The position numbers and the translations under genes are program-made. DNA of 64,000 nt, taken from the NCBI GenBank assembly GCA_977006965.1, contig OZ345352.1, positions 2,356,001-2,420,000 of the forward strand. The letters run 5' to 3'. Positions 11,083 through 22,773 of this stretch are shown piece after piece; the first letter of the stretch is position 1, and the number at the start of each line of letters is the position of its first letter. The notes beneath the pieces were generated by a model, which saw only the letters and a list, made by a program, of their open reading frames with translations, searched no databases and was not told the DNA's origin. The stretch is from Phymatolithon calcareum (Eukaryota; Rhodophyta; Florideophyceae; Hapalidiales).

Positions 11083-13172
11083 AGGATCCTTCTATTTCAC
11101 ACTACGTTGGAAGAAAAGTGTAAGTTTTTTAATCAAAGGCATCAAGGCATCTGCAGACACTTGGAGCATCTTTGCAGGTTCCAACGAAATAAGGAACGCG
11201 TGTGTTTTGAAAGTAACTCCACTTTGTGGGGTGCGACAGGACCAATCAATATATACCACAACTAAAATACACCACTTTGGCTTGTCACGCAGAAGCACAG
11301 AATGTTTGCCTATTGCTCTCAGTTCGAGGGCGTGAATCTTTCTCAGAGCAGAGATTCATGGCGAACAAGAGAAAAATCAATTGCAGTGTTGCCCATGGAG
11401 CTCGCACGTGGTCGAAGAAAAGTTACTCTCTATGATGCATTCATGGTCAGATAACAAACATGTTCAATATGCGCAAACCGGTGTCATCCCGAATCTCCAG
11501 TGCAGAGGAAAATATTTCTACTTATTACTGCCCTCTTGTGGAACAAGGCGCAGGGCATTATCGTTTCCTTCTTTTCTTCGAGTAGTTCTTATCCTAGGAT
11601 TGGTCTTGTTGAGTGTTCGCATGTAGTACCAAGATGAACGATTTGAATAGAATACGAAGACGGTGTAGCATTCAAGAACGTCGTGTGAAGGTTGTATTGT
11701 CTGTAGATCTGTGGTGCAATATTGATCCTTTGCTAGCGTCAAAGCGAAAAATAATGAGAAAATCATCTGATAGCGAACGGTAAAGAATCAAATCACCTGC
11801 AGAAGATTACAGATAATTTCCAAGGTAGCTGACAAAGTGCTGTCCAATTATGAAAACCGGTGGAATGGATCGGCATTACAAGTCTGCACGAGAAAAATAA
11901 ATAACACTAATTGTTTTTTAATGTTATTGGACACGCTGCTATCTGTTCCACAGATAGGGAAGCATTGTGGAATCCCTAGATTTGGCTATCTTCTGAATTT
12001 GTCAACAGACTATTTAGGACCCATTAAAATAGCGTTCATAACAGCATCACGACGACGACCGTCAACCTAGTTGGCAGAAAGGCACTGGCTTCTGTGGAAA
12101 TGGTGCGTACCATATGGAAAAAAAATCTATGCACTGTCCTCGAGCTTAACCGTCGAAACGTCATTATCGGTCACGGTAGAGTAATCGGTATTTTTAAGTG
12201 GGAAATAAGAAAGATTCAGAGATTCGCAGCACACAAGAGAGAACCATATTTACTTCAGATTTCCAGACTTTGTCACACATTCATATTCATCGTTCCTCAC
12301 AACTGCAAAAGGTATACAAGTGACATTCTCAACCTTAAACGAAATAAAATGACAAAGATATTTAAATAAATGAGGAGACGTGGGCATGAGTTCAATTATA
12401 ATTAAAAGTCTGACCAGCTCTTACGTGACACAAAGAAGAGTGTATTTCAAAACAGTCCATTATGAAGGCACCCTGTTCCCGTTCAATTCAGGTACTCTCA
12501 AGTGCTGCACGGGAAAGTATCGCTTTCTGCTAACTCACGTTTCTTTTCCGTAGGTGGTATTATTGTACCTTCTACATTCCTTTCATTACTGTGCTAGTTG
12601 GTGACGATCCATAGGAATTGCCCATTGAAATACAGAGCCTGCGTAAGCATGCAGAGGAACGCATTTGTGTCGTCCGGCAATGCTCACAGTTGCAATTCGC
12701 ACGCATCATATTGAAGCAGCATCGACAGAGACAGCCTGTCCACACATGATTGTCATACAGTGCAACCTCCTAAACTACAAACCGTACAACTGCAATGCCT
12801 GCATTGCTGCAACAGAGACGCTTTGACCAGATCTGCCTACGTCAAAAATTATTCATTTTTAAAGGTGCCTTGCAACCTGCGTTCGCGCAAGACGGCTCAG
12901 GTCAATGCTGTATTTTGGTTATATTTGTCAAACCGTGCTTTGCACAGCATTGCAAAGGATTGCAATGGGCTGCATTTTTTGATTATATTTATGTGAGGTC
13001 GTCCGTTGCAGTTTAGCACTTTGTCCTGTAACTGTTTGAAGGAGACCAGGCGTGGGTTTTTGTACCCCACTGAATCATGTTACACCAACAAAAAAGAAAC
13101 TCTTCATTAGGCAGAATCCAACCAAAACCTCTTGGCACTAGGAAAGTTGCCCCAAGCGTCAGCAGATGCGTT
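11083..13172. other. anonymous AT-rich sequence
   Basis: No family recognised. ORFs are short and on both strands. At 12757 a CAGTGCAACCTCC motif after TA resembles the start of a pogo-type inverted repeat, but I could not find a mate. At about 12760-13010 the word TGCAA recurs often. Otherwise nothing. Confidence 0.35.
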
Positions 13173-13177
13173 GGTAA

Positions 13178-14247
13178 TGTAGCGCCCGCTGTTATGTCGC
13201 TGTCCCAAGGCGGTCTCTTTTTCCTCTCGCGACTGTACGCCGCACAACTTGGATCGCGATAGTCATGCTGCTCGTGGTAGGTGATCTGTTGGGCCATACT
13301 TGCACGTGTCTCTCGTGTGTCTATGCGCTGCATCGCTGTCTTTTGCGTAGGTTGTAGTATATAAGCTAGTTAGTTCCTTCCTCTGAGTAAAGGAAGGTGG
13401 TGGAGTTCTGGATTTCGGCTCGATTGCTTGGATCAAGCACGCGCAATGTTCGCCTGACAGTCCCTTCGACCACGCGGAGTCGGAGCTCTTCCCACCCTTT
13501 CCTAACCGCCACCGTTTCGGCGCGCAAGCCGGTGCGTCGACAACCGCGTTCAAGTTTCCCTTTCCCTTTTTCGTGCATCCGTGCGAAGGTCGACGGCCAA
13601 GCCATGGTCGCCGCCTAAAGACGGCGTCGTTTTCTCCTTCCTTTCTCTTTTGCCTTTCGTCATGTCGTAAGCGGCGCAGTGGACGTCCGTTCGACTAGTC
13701 TCCACGCTTATTCTTCTTCGTTTCCTCGAAGGCCCGTGCTCGTGTTCGTCCACACGATCGCTGGAGTTACCGTATGGCAATCTTGCCCGTTTTGTGTTGC
13801 AAGTTGCGCTTATCATCTGGACCTAAGTGCTCCTCACGTCGAGCTTCTGAGGCCCTGTTCGGCGTAGCCTCGCCCTCGTATCTCATCCAGGCGACCGCTT
13901 GTGTTCCCGCAAAGCTGTGGAGTGTCCTCCGTGACCTGCACTACCGACTTCGCCCTAGTTCAAGTCGCGTCTATCTCTATTCACCCTCATCTACCTCGTC
14001 AAGCTTCTGAAGCCCTGTTCGGCGTAGTCTTGCGCTCGTGTTCTACGTTCACGACCGCTTGCGTTCCCGCAAAGCCATGGAGTACTACGATGGTGGACGC
14101 TTATTTTGTCCGCTGGTCTGGGGGTTTTGGTTGCTTGTCTTTCTTTCCTCCTCTTTTTGTCTTGTCTCTTCCGCTCTTTTCGTCTCTCTCCTCTCTTGGG
14201 CTTTTCTCTCCCATGTGGCGTCGGGTTCTTTGGAGCCTGGCGCTACA
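13178..14247. mobile_element. solo LTR, copy 2 (inverted relative to copy 1)
   Basis: A 1070-bp unit with the same TGTAGCGCC...GGCGCTACA ends as 6464-7533, but in the opposite orientation and nearly identical (I noticed about two differences while aligning by eye, such as 14061 versus 6653). It is flanked by the 5-bp duplication GGTAA (13173-13177 and 14248-14252), different from copy 1. This rules out simple segmental inversion as the source and shows two independent, recent insertions. Confidence 0.85.
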
Positions 14248-14252
14248 GGTAA

Positions 14253-14819
14253 CTATTAAATAATAATCTACCTTTCTTCTTCTGTAACTGTTCGAACCTT
14301 CTCTCTTTGCAATGGAGATCCTTCCATTGCCCAGAATGTCTGACAGCTTAAACGGCAGTCGAAGGCCGAACTCCTCACCCTTAAAATGCGATGTTGATGC
14401 GCTGGTCCAGAGAAGAACACTGGTTTTTTTGTCGAATTTTCGCTCCTCGCTTATCACCAAATACACGTCGAACAATTAGTTAATTTCAAACGGTGAGTAT
14501 TAAAGTCGTGCAAATTGGAATCGGATGTTCACAATTTATCCTTCGTCGTGTTTCGCGCCTGCAGAAGATCCGCTCCATTCCGTCTCGCACTGCTATTTCG
14601 AGAATACGATGGGAATGCGTGGAGGGCATGACAAGCTTTTCAACATTAGGCTATCGTACGATGGAGTAAACACAAGTAAAGTTTCCATCTGGCGAGCGCC
14701 ATTTTTCCCTTTACTGCCTTTCGCGCTTGCGGACGATCCTGTCCGTTCCGCATTAAATTTCCCAAATTTGTTTTTCTTAAGATTGGACTTCTGGTCGGGT
14801 CTCATTCCTTGCGGATACA
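14253..14819. other. sequence with an open frame but no recognised gene
   Basis: A 105-codon frame runs on the plus strand from the ATG at 14525 into the next ORF, but it has no recognisable motif. It may be 5' sequence of the ORF at 14820. Confidence 0.25.
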
Positions 14820-15173
14820 ATGTCCGCTCCTACGCTTGTTGACGCGTTCGCGCGATTTCGCACTGTCATGTGCGATAAGACAAGAGAAATTTGTTTTGTT
14901 TCCGAGCGATCCGCTCCGCTCTGTGTTGATATTCGTCAATTCGTGATTCGCCAGGTTGAGCTAGTGGATTGCCTAGGTGAATATCCTACAGATACGCTGT
15001 TCGCTCGTACGCCTAATGGAACAATGCTGATGGAACCGGGTGATTTCGTGCTTTTAATTGTTGAAAAGAAGAGAAGTTTTATTCTGGAGCTTGTTTTTCG
15101 AATGACGAGCATCCATTTCACGCGAAATCGATACCCGTGCTTGTCTCAACCTCAGAATGGAATGAGAGTATGA
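14820..15173 (+). CDS. hypothetical protein, 117 residues
   Basis: ATG at 14820, open to 15173. Not recognised. The product begins MSAPTLVDAFARF and contains a regular-looking alternation of hydrophobic and charged residues (for example RQFVIRQVELVDCLGEYP and DFVLLIVEKKR), which would fit a small folded domain. There is no signal peptide or membrane segment. It converges on the proline/alanine-rich ORF at 15282-15743, with about 110 bp between the stops. No homologue is present in the window, so it is not evidently part of one of the repeats. It could equally be a chance frame. Confidence 0.35.
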   Translation: MSAPTLVDAFARFRTVMCDKTREICFVSERSAPLCVDIRQFVIRQVELVDCLGEYPTDTLFARTPNGTMLMEPGDFVLLIVEKKRSFILELVFRMTSIHFTRNRYPCLSQPQNGMRV

Positions 15174-15281
15174 CTGACCCCTCGCCCTTGACGCCCGCCC
15201 GAGGTGGAGCGTAGTCCACGGTCTGGACCCCACCACGTTCCACGGCTGGTCGCGAAAGAAAAGGAGGAGAATATCTACAAA

Positions 15282-15743
15282 CTAGGAGCCTGCACCTTGT
15301 GGAGGGCCTGGCGCAGGGTTGTGAGCAGCACCGTGTGTAGGAGCAGGGCCTTGAACTGGAGCAAGGCCATGAGCAGGGGCTGGAGCTGGAGCTGGATTAG
15401 CTGCTGGATTAGCAGCAGGATCATCAGCTACGATTTGCACGGGATTTCCGGCAGCACCAGCGACGCTTCCCGAAGGCGGGAGTACCAATTGAGGCATCTC
15501 TTCCTTTTCGCTATGAGCCAAGCCCGCGTCCTGCTTATCTAAAAGAATGATGCCGGGAAGTGGAGGTGGGGACATGATTATCGGAATGTTTGGGACGGGA
15601 GAATAGAAATTTTCCATTGCCGTGCCACATTCGCGATGCGTATTAACGTACGCGCGAAACGGGAATGCGAATTCTGCAGGGAAATGAATTTTGGCGCTGG
15701 TGACGCGACACAGGTCGAATCTCTGCTCGAAGTTGCTGCGCAT
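15282..15743 (-). CDS. hypothetical protein with proline/alanine-rich repeats, 153 residues
   Basis: ATG at 15741-15743. The first 50 residues are mixed, followed by a proline-rich patch (SPPPLPGIILLD), an acidic patch, and from about residue 105 a low-complexity tail of AANPAANPAPAPAPAHG type built from GCTGGATTAGCAGCAGGA-like repeats in the DNA. A TTTAAAAG sequence lies just upstream of the ATG. A tail like this is typical of linkers or secreted/structural proteins, but no function can be assigned. The opposite strand is also open for 112 codons, because a repetitive GC-rich tract lacks stops in several frames. Confidence 0.35.
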   Translation of the reverse strand: MRSNFEQRFDLCRVTSAKIHFPAEFAFPFRAYVNTHRECGTAMENFYSPVPNIPIIMSPPPLPGIILLDKQDAGLAHSEKEEMPQLVLPPSGSVAGAAGNPVQIVADDPAANPAANPAPAPAPAHGLAPVQGPAPTHGAAHNPAPGPPQGAGS

Positions 15744-18402
15744 CTTTTAAAGGAGTAGTGCCTCGTCTTCTCTCTAGCGAGAGAGCATAGGCGAAAGGCG
15801 TGCGCGCTGTCTTTTGCACCTGTAGCATGATCTAGAATCTACATGGGCTGTGGAACTGACACAAATGTTCTTCTGTATTGTTTTCTTATGCCACTTTTCT
15901 TCTTGCCTTGTATGTCATGGCATCTTTTCGTGACGACTTATTGTATTCGACAGCCGCTCGCTGTAAAGTTCTGCTCCTTTGGCCGGTGGAAAGACCAATT
16001 AGCATTCCACCTAACTAATTTCGGTGCGTCGCACCGCGGCAGGTCATCTGGATTCGAAACTACGTGAGTAACGGCTGTGCCAATCGGGGGTTACAGCTTT
16101 GAACTAAGCTTGCTGTCGAATGCGACGTAAGAAAATTCCCGTCTTCTACAGTACGCCTCGCTGTCCGTTGCTCGTAGACGTTTCTACCTAAAATCATGTA
16201 CAATGCCTTTCAAGGCACGCAATGGGAGACCTTGGAAGCCAGTCTCAATCGTCAGAGTACGCAAGTGCATTTGTCTCCCACAGTGGAGAATCGTCTATAC
16301 CTGTTTCAACGAGAGGCACCCTGTTTTACATATTAAATAAGAATGCCGTTCTGAGAATGACATCCTCCCGAGCCTAGCAACAGCACAGCACTACTTCCGG
16401 AGCGGTTTTTGAATTATAAGATTTAGTGATGTACTACCTTTTACAGCAACATACGACGCAGTATTAATCATGTTGACCTCGAGTCCTCCACAAACAATTC
16501 GCGTTTGGAGTAGGAGCAGCGGGGGAGTGTCAGTGGCAGGTTAGAATGCTAGCGGAGAACAGTGGAGTTGCCCAAAAAAGGAGAGGCAACCTTTCTTTCG
16601 TTTTAGAATCACATTGGTCATTCACCAACAACGCTTTCTGTGGATGTACACTCTGATTTAGCATACGGAGTCTGATTCGTCGAGCGCAGACAGCGATTTA
16701 AATCGATATCAGCGGACATGCGGTCGTGAAACGAGCCCGACGGCGAACCTGCATTCATTCCAATATCCGTCCAATACGTCGCTGGGCACAACATCGTATG
16801 AAAAAATTTGTCCCTTACTGGACGTCTAGCCAGATTAGCTTTCGCAGTAAAGGGATGAGCTGCAATAGGCCTAGTAGGCCTGGTAGTTTCGAGCATTAGA
16901 GCGGATCTATGAAGACGTTCTATGATACGAGGATAGACGCGTTCGTGTTACTTGAAATCAGAGTACGAGCTGGGCCCTTCCCTGTTAGCTGGGGCACCAT
17001 GATGCAAAATGATGCTGCTGTTCACGCTGTCTGAAATTCTCAATTCGAATTCATTCTCAACATGATCTCGTCTGGTATCGGCCCAATGAAATTGTCCGTC
17101 ATGTACCACTTTGAGTGGGTCCCCGCTGTCCCAGGCATACACCTGTTCCCCTCGGAAACTTCCGAATTTCTCGAAAGCAATTGCTTTTGCGAAAGTCTTT
17201 GTCTAGTGTCGTTCTGCAAAGAGACTATGTGCATGATGCGCAGCATAAAAATATTCGAAATATTAAAAACACATTGGTCTGAGGTAAATGCGTGCGTCTT
17301 GCAGACATCCTGTTCGTATGTCGATACGTACGTCATGTTCCCGCACCGTCCTTCTTCTTCCTACTATGTTCGAGACATGTCGTCAATTGATTTTGCCGGG
17401 AATGCCATTCATCACCACACGGTATTCCTTTAAGTAAATACTAGGAAACCTGCTCGCCTGTAATCGGCTTCCGAAACTGTGCATCCAATCTTTGTCTCTC
17501 TGCCTTATGATGCCACATCAGGAGGGACAGACGCGGGAGTGATAGCACTGAAACGGACCGGCAAGGTTGGAAGGCTTGAGGCTCTCACGCTTTTCAAAAA
17601 TTCTGTTTATCTAGCAGAACATTTCAACTTAAGCGAAGTCTAGTTATACTTGTTCAAAGTGGAAAGGGACTTGCTCGTTGGCAGGTTCCTTGCCTGGAGC
17701 ATTCAAAATGAGTCACCTCAAAATCCTCTTTAGTCCAAGATGGATAAGTCTCGTCTTAACTCATTTCAACTTTCTTTGTGGCGGTAAATTGTTTACGAAT
17801 AGGAGATTTCTGGCAAATCTGCTGTGAGGTCTAACAGACCTCCTTGGATTAAAGAATAAGAATACTTTCCGTCTTGTTCCTTCAGCAAGCAGATCAGATT
17901 CTCTAACATGGAGATGGGAACTGCAAAGAGGGGCATATCGAATACGCTGAATCATTTCTGTGCTGAGTGTCGCCACGAGTCCTTCCAGCATTGATATCGA
18001 CGCGATCCAGCGTCGGTACGGAAAGGTTCGGGATTCCTCGTCCAGTGCCCGATGGCATAGTGAGGTGTTTCTCGTCAGCGCCCTGTGACAATTCGATTGA
18101 GATCTCAATGTCTTCTGGTTCGACTTTAGTTCCGGGGTTGTGTGTTCTTGTCTTACTTTCCTAGAACTGCTCTCACCCACCTAGGTATACCATTTCGTCT
18201 AAACCATCGTATCAATCAACTCTATCATCTGCCTGCGGCAGTGTCAGTCGGAGTCGTCCTTTAACAACCACTTCCACTTAGGTGAAACATTTGAAGATTG
18301 GTACTTCTTCACAAATGTTCGTTTGCGGCTCGAACGTCGTAACATTACAATTTCCATTCAATCCGTGCTTCTAGAACCAAAAATAGTGTAAAACAAAGAA
18401 AG
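15744..18402. other. anonymous sequence with scattered short frames
   Basis: Frames of 60-140 codons occur on both strands (for example 16618-16896 minus, 17062-17433 plus, 17761-18180 minus) without recognisable motifs. The minus frame near 17900-18100 contains FPYR and, in another frame, AGRTRGDT. These recall the FPYR...TRPDI region of Ty1/copia reverse transcriptases, but too weakly to call. Otherwise I see nothing. Confidence 0.3.
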
Positions 18403-18647
18403 TGTAACGTATGCGTTAATATTGCGCCGTTAAGTGTGTCGCAGAGGCACACTAGAGGGCATCCCGCACAGAAAATTAGTTTGTGCGGGTTCGTCTATTC
18501 CGAAACGTGTGCCCGTGGAGACGCTGAATGTTTCCACTATTGTGTTGTTTTGAGTTTTGTGTGTTGGGTGCGTGTTGGGGTGTTCTCTCTCTGCTCGCTA
18601 TGCTACGTGAACTAAGCGATCTATCCACTACTACTAAAATCGCTGTC

Positions 18648-18651
<4 letters not shown>

Positions 18652-18678
<27 letters not shown>
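18652..18678. repeat. (TG)n microsatellite
   Basis: About 13 uninterrupted TG units, preceded by CTGTCTGTC. It lies at the 5' end of the Helitron-like insertion, a common place for microsatellites in such elements. Confidence 0.9.
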
Positions 18679-18904
18679 CTGTCGGTGTCTCTTTTGATTC
18701 TCATTGGATACATTTTTACATCTACATTTTGTTCGGAAATCTATTGGCTGGATGCAGTAATAAGATAAGGTTCAACAGGGTGGATTTGCACTGCGGTGAG
18801 GGATCAATCGAGAATTTTATGCCAAAATTAAACTCCCGCTCTATTGGCTTACTTTTACAAATTGCTGTCCCCCAGCTGTAAGCTATCCAGCCGCATTGAT
18901 TACC

Positions 18905-19890
18905 GGAGGCAAGGGTCGCAAGGGGTAAGAGGTGGGTGAATCAGGGGTATAACAGGGCCGAAGGGGTAAAAGGGGAGAGCCACAAGGGGCGTCCCGGGCA
19001 AGAGAGTGACACAAGGGATGGAATGTGTAGATGGGGAGTGACAACAGGGATGTACCGGAAGCAAGGGAACAACACAAGAAGCGTAAGGACACAAGGGTAA
19101 AAGGGGGAGTGACAAGGAGGGCACAAATGGAAAAAGGGCACAAGGGGACTGAGAAGAAAGGCACAAAGTGTAAAAGGGGACTTACTAAAGGGGGGATTGG
19201 GAAGAATGGCAAAAAAAAGTAAAAGGTGAATGCACAAGGGGCGTAATGAGTGACAAGAAGGGCTGAAGGGGTAAAAGCGGAGTGACAAGAATGGTACAAG
19301 GGGTAAAGGGAAGTGAAAAGTGGATCGGAAGGGTTAGAAGGGAGTGCCACAAGGGGCGTACCAGTGGCAAGGGAGTGACATAAGGGAAAAAGGGGACCGA
19401 AGAAAAGGGCGTACAATTGATAATGGAGCTACGAAAGGGGCGTAAACGACACAAGAGAGACGAAGGCGTAAAAGGGGAGTCACAAAAAGACGTACCATGC
19501 GCAACAGAGTGACACAAGTCCGAAATCAGTGGGCTCAAGGGCAAGAAGGGGACAAGAGGAAAATCGAGAGTGGCGCGAGGGGAATGCTAAGGGAAAGGGC
19601 GCGACACAGGGTCATGCAAGGAGAAAATGGAGAGGGACAAAAAGAGTAAAAAGGGAGTGACAAGAACGGCGCAAGGAGTAAAAACAAGATTACGAAAAGG
19701 TGTAAAAGGGGTGTGACGAGAGGGACACAAGGGATAAAAGGGGAGTGACGCAAGGGGCGGAAGGGGAAAACGGAAGTGAGACGAGGGGCGTGCGGAGGGC
19801 AATGGAGTGATGCAAGTGGCGAAAGGGGTAAACGGAGAGTGACACAAAGGGTGAATAAGAAAAAGCGGAGTGACACAGGAGCGGATGGGG
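18905..19890. repeat. degenerate purine-rich minisatellite, about 1 kb
   Basis: An array of imperfect repeats of the type GTAAAAGGGGAGTGACAAG and GGGCACAAGG, strongly purine-rich on the plus strand. Because stops are rare in it, several overlapping minus-strand frames encode runs of the kind PLCHSPFTPS; these are artefacts of the repeat rather than genes. The period is irregular (roughly 30-36 bp). It is internal to the Helitron-like insertion. Confidence 0.8.
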
Positions 19891-20322
19891 GAGCAACGAG
19901 AGCGGCGATGCGCAGCCCGACGGCAATGATAAGTATGGCGGATCAGCAGGCGACGGAGCGAACTGTGGGTCTTACCGAGTGCAGTCCAGTGACACATGGA
20001 CCCGAGCAAGAATATAAGAGTGGCACGTTGGGCAGAGCAGGACACGGGATTCACACGAGGGGCGGACAAAGGTTAGCGGAGGGCAGCCATGCAGAGCAGG
20101 GGGACGGGAAGGAGATGGAGAAGGACGCTGCATTGGAGCAATAGGTCTTTTGTTTAAGTTCTCCTCCTTAAACTCTTCTTTCTCTATCTTTCCATAGGCG
20201 CAACGCGCCGCCACGGAGCCACTTGTTTGTACTAAAATCCCCCGGAGGTGCACAACGATGATTGGCTAACGTGCAGTGAAAAGATCTCGCTGAGGTGTGC
20301 ATCAAATGCCAACTCTAAGGCA

Positions 20323-20851
20323 TTACACCCGCCTGCCTTGAGGGAACGACAGGATAGTTGGCGTTTCCAACAGTGCGTCCGCGCGCGAAGACGTTCACGC
20401 AGAATATGATGCAGAGATTAGGACAGCTGTCCGTCGGGTCGAATTATTTGCGTATGAAAAACATTTAATAATTGACGCCACATGTCAAACGTGACCGAAA
20501 GATATTTGGAAAACTTAGCGCTGGCAGGAAAACACGTGGCAATCGCGGGAGATCACTCAGAACGGATATTTCAAGTGCCCCCAAGAAACCGACCACGGCA
20601 ACCTTAACCATCCCAACCCGCATTGCGTGCGTCCCTAGCTTGCTCCCTTGAGTGACGTGCAGCGCTCGCGAAGTAGAAACCCGTTGTGCGCGTTTTGGCA
20701 AATCTCGAGAAGTTCCTTAATTGCTTCCGAGGATAGCCAAAACGCGAAGCACGGGTTGTGAACTTCCACAATAGTGTTGATTAAGCACGTGCGCCGGACC
20801 ATGAATCGTCCGCTAAGTGGAAGCCCGTTCTGCGCATTTTGGCAAATTTCT
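20323..20851. other. gypsy element 3' internal region, non-coding or decayed
   Basis: Lies between the 3' LTR and the foldback element. A purine-rich stretch next to the LTR (minus strand AAGGCAGGCGGGTG) may be the polypurine tract. Two related 40-bp segments, at about 20661-20712 and 20815-20852, share TTGTGCGCGTTTTGGCAAAT-like sequence. No protein motif recognised. Confidence 0.35.
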
Positions 20852-21153
20852 CTTACAGTGTAAGCACCTATAAGTAGTGTAAAGCAGCTGTAAGCAGTGG
20901 TTCTAGGGTTTGCCCTTGGTGATCCTTCACGGTGTAAGTACATATCGAAACCTACGGTACTGTAATGACTGTAATGCTATCTGTAAGTGCTTGCTGTAAA
21001 CGCAAGCTGTAATGATAATTTGAAGGGAGCTATTTGTATAGGAGTATGATAGTGGCGTTGGACGCCACAATGAAGGATCACTAAGCGCAAACCCTAGAAC
21101 CGCTGCTTAGAGCTGCTTTACACTGCTTACAGCTTATAGGTGCTTACATTGTA
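20852..21153. mobile_element. foldback MITE with about 80-bp arms
   Basis: The left arm (20852-20932) begins CTTACAGTGTAAGCACCTAT; the right arm (21078-21153) is its reverse complement with some changes. The TAAGCA/TGTAAG words recur several times within each arm. The spacer contains TGGCGTTGGACGCCA. A diverged partial copy interrupts the Mutator-like transposase at 57510-57740, so this is a dispersed element. No coding capacity. Confidence 0.7.
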
Positions 21154-21749
21154 AGCATTACAGTGATGTAGACCTTTCCGTTTCCGTGGACGACCGCGGC
21201 GGCGAGGAGTCGACGGAGCAAGTGGAGAATCGTCCGGGAGAGGAATGCCTTTTTGTTTCCTCGGACGACCACAGCGACGAGGGTCCTTTTAATGAGATTG
21301 AGGAGCCAGCTGCGGAGCAGATACTGGCGAAGGATGAGGTTGCGAGCGTCTTCATGATCAACAGCAGGTTTGAAGTTCAACGTCCCTGTGAACGGGAAAA
21401 CATAGCCAGCGTGGACGTCGTTGGTTCTTGAAACTCCGTCAGCAGTAGTAGCCACACTGCAATTGTTGGAAGAGGAATCTGAGAAGTTTCGATAGGTCGG
21501 AGTTGAAACTCTGAAATCCTTGAGATTGTTCTTTGTTCGGAAGAATATGAACATAGACGAGTGATTCAATTGGGACATTGAACCGCTTGCGAGAACGGTT
21601 CAACGTGGCCTCCGTTTTGGAATGGTACTTGGACAGATGCAGACCAGCATCATCCCAAGCAGATTTGAGACACATTCTGCAATAGACGGGTCCTGCTCGG
21701 TAGACGGGAGGAGAACGTTCAAGGACGGAGGAGCTGGTTCCGAGCTGTG

Positions 21750-22670
21750 TATCAAGAAGAACAGATTATGCCCAGTAGAGGTATGGACTGAACGACAGGG
21801 CGGAAGATCTGTGACCGGAGGTGTTCGCTACCTTTGAGATTCTTTGCTATAACATCATGAATAGTCCTGTTGGCGCGCTGAAGAAACCATTGAGTCTGAG
21901 AATGATGAGGCGGAGCAGGAATAAAATTCGACCCGTAGTCAGACATAAGCTGACGAAACTACGGAGTCCACAATTCGGGTGCTCTGTCGACGAAGACGTG
22001 GCGGCAAGCGAAGCTTTTGGAAATCCAGTGATCCCTAAACGCACGGATAGTCATACTGCTTATTCTGTAGCGAAATAGAACCGCAATAAGACGTTTGGAA
22101 AAATGGTTTACCATGACGAGAATCCAGCGATATCATTCCGGGGTAGGAGTGCAAGGTCGATGATATCCAACGACATGCGATGTATTGGGGAGGTGGCTGG
22201 AGTGGAAGGCAAAAGTCCTTGAAGATAGTACTTGGAGTTGCGATTACTGCACGGGTGACAGGATGAGAAGAACATGACAACATCTTTGAAGAGCTGAGGC
22301 CAGTAGAAATGTCGGGAAATGTGATGCAGAGTGCGCAAAGCGCGGCGATGAGCCGGTAGATGGAAGTGCTTAACGTCGTATTCCCGAAGAGCGTGGCGAA
22401 TGACAGGGCGCAAGAACGAACGAGATCGGGGAAGATCACCTGCTTGATGGATCTTAGAGTAGGATGCAAAGTTCATGATACGCATCAGGATACTTTCGAA
22501 GAGGATGAACCAGGATGAGAGAGATCGTAGCTTAGTCTTGTGTTGATCGCGGCTACGTTTCAGAGCACGGGCCTCCGGCGGAGAGAGTGGCGGTAGCTCT
22601 TCAGTTCTGCACAGATGCTCGTGCCACATCCGATTATAGGGATCACGAGATTGCACGGAGATCAACTTTG
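21750..22670 (-). pseudogene. gypsy integrase (decayed)
   Basis: The translation on the minus strand shows the His/Cys zinc finger HLPAHRRALRTLHH ... CHPCSNRN (22247-22380), then LDIIDLALLPR of the catalytic core start, and after frame changes MSDYGSNFIPAPPHHSQTQW followed by ANRTIHDVIAKNL near 21846-21946. This corresponds to the region (D-x-G-S-x-F, PYHPQTxGxxER, N-x-x) of Ty3/gypsy integrases, with the PPHHSQT segment in place of PYHPQT. Several frameshifts break it. In the cell it would join the cDNA to host DNA. Confidence 0.75.
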
Positions 22671-22773
22671 TGGCGGTGAAGAGGCCTTCTTCAGACGGAG
22701 AAGCGCTGCTCGACGATGAAGGGGAAACCGATATGATCTCGAGCGGATGATTAATAATCGGAGAAAAGGAGCT

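Larger units (their letters stand above)
18625..20226 (+). mobile_element. Helitron-like (Helentron-type) non-autonomous insertion
   Basis: A 1.6-kb segment inside the 3' LTR, absent from the 5' LTR of the same element, where the sequence runs straight through GATCTATTTGTACTAAAAT. It has no terminal inverted repeats and no target duplication. The left end reads CCACTACTACTAAAATCGCT followed by a TG microsatellite. The right end carries a small hairpin (GGCGC-AAC-GCGCC, 20198-20210) about 15 bp before the junction. Insertion between T residues, no duplication and a 3' subterminal hairpin are Helitron/Helentron features, and the left end resembles Helentron ends I know. It has no Rep/helicase gene; the interior is a minisatellite. 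Confidence 0.5.
18403..20322 (-). repeat. 3' LTR of the gypsy element, interrupted
   Basis: Two pieces, 18403-18624 and about 20227-20322, together match the intact 309-bp LTR at 26530-26838 in the same orientation. They share, for example, CCGAAACGTGTGCCCGTGGA and GGTGCACAACGATGATTGGC. The 1.6 kb in between is the Helitron-like insertion. The TG...CA ends are intact. Confidence 0.85.

Noticed and set aside
12757-12780. Pogo-type inverted-repeat end (CAGTGCAACCTCC)
   Set aside because: No matching inverted partner or TA-flanked right end within several kb.
17761-18180. Ty1/copia reverse transcriptase remnant
   Set aside because: Only FPYR and a TRGDT string in another frame recall the family; too weak without other motifs.
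18905-19890. Possible CRISPR array
   Set aside because: Repeats are irregular and degenerate without unique spacers of constant length, and the context is eukaryotic.
18883-20069. Long minus-strand frames rich in PLCHSPFTPS-like repeats
   Set aside because: They overlap in several frames and follow from a purine-rich minisatellite that lacks stops; no sign of a real protein.
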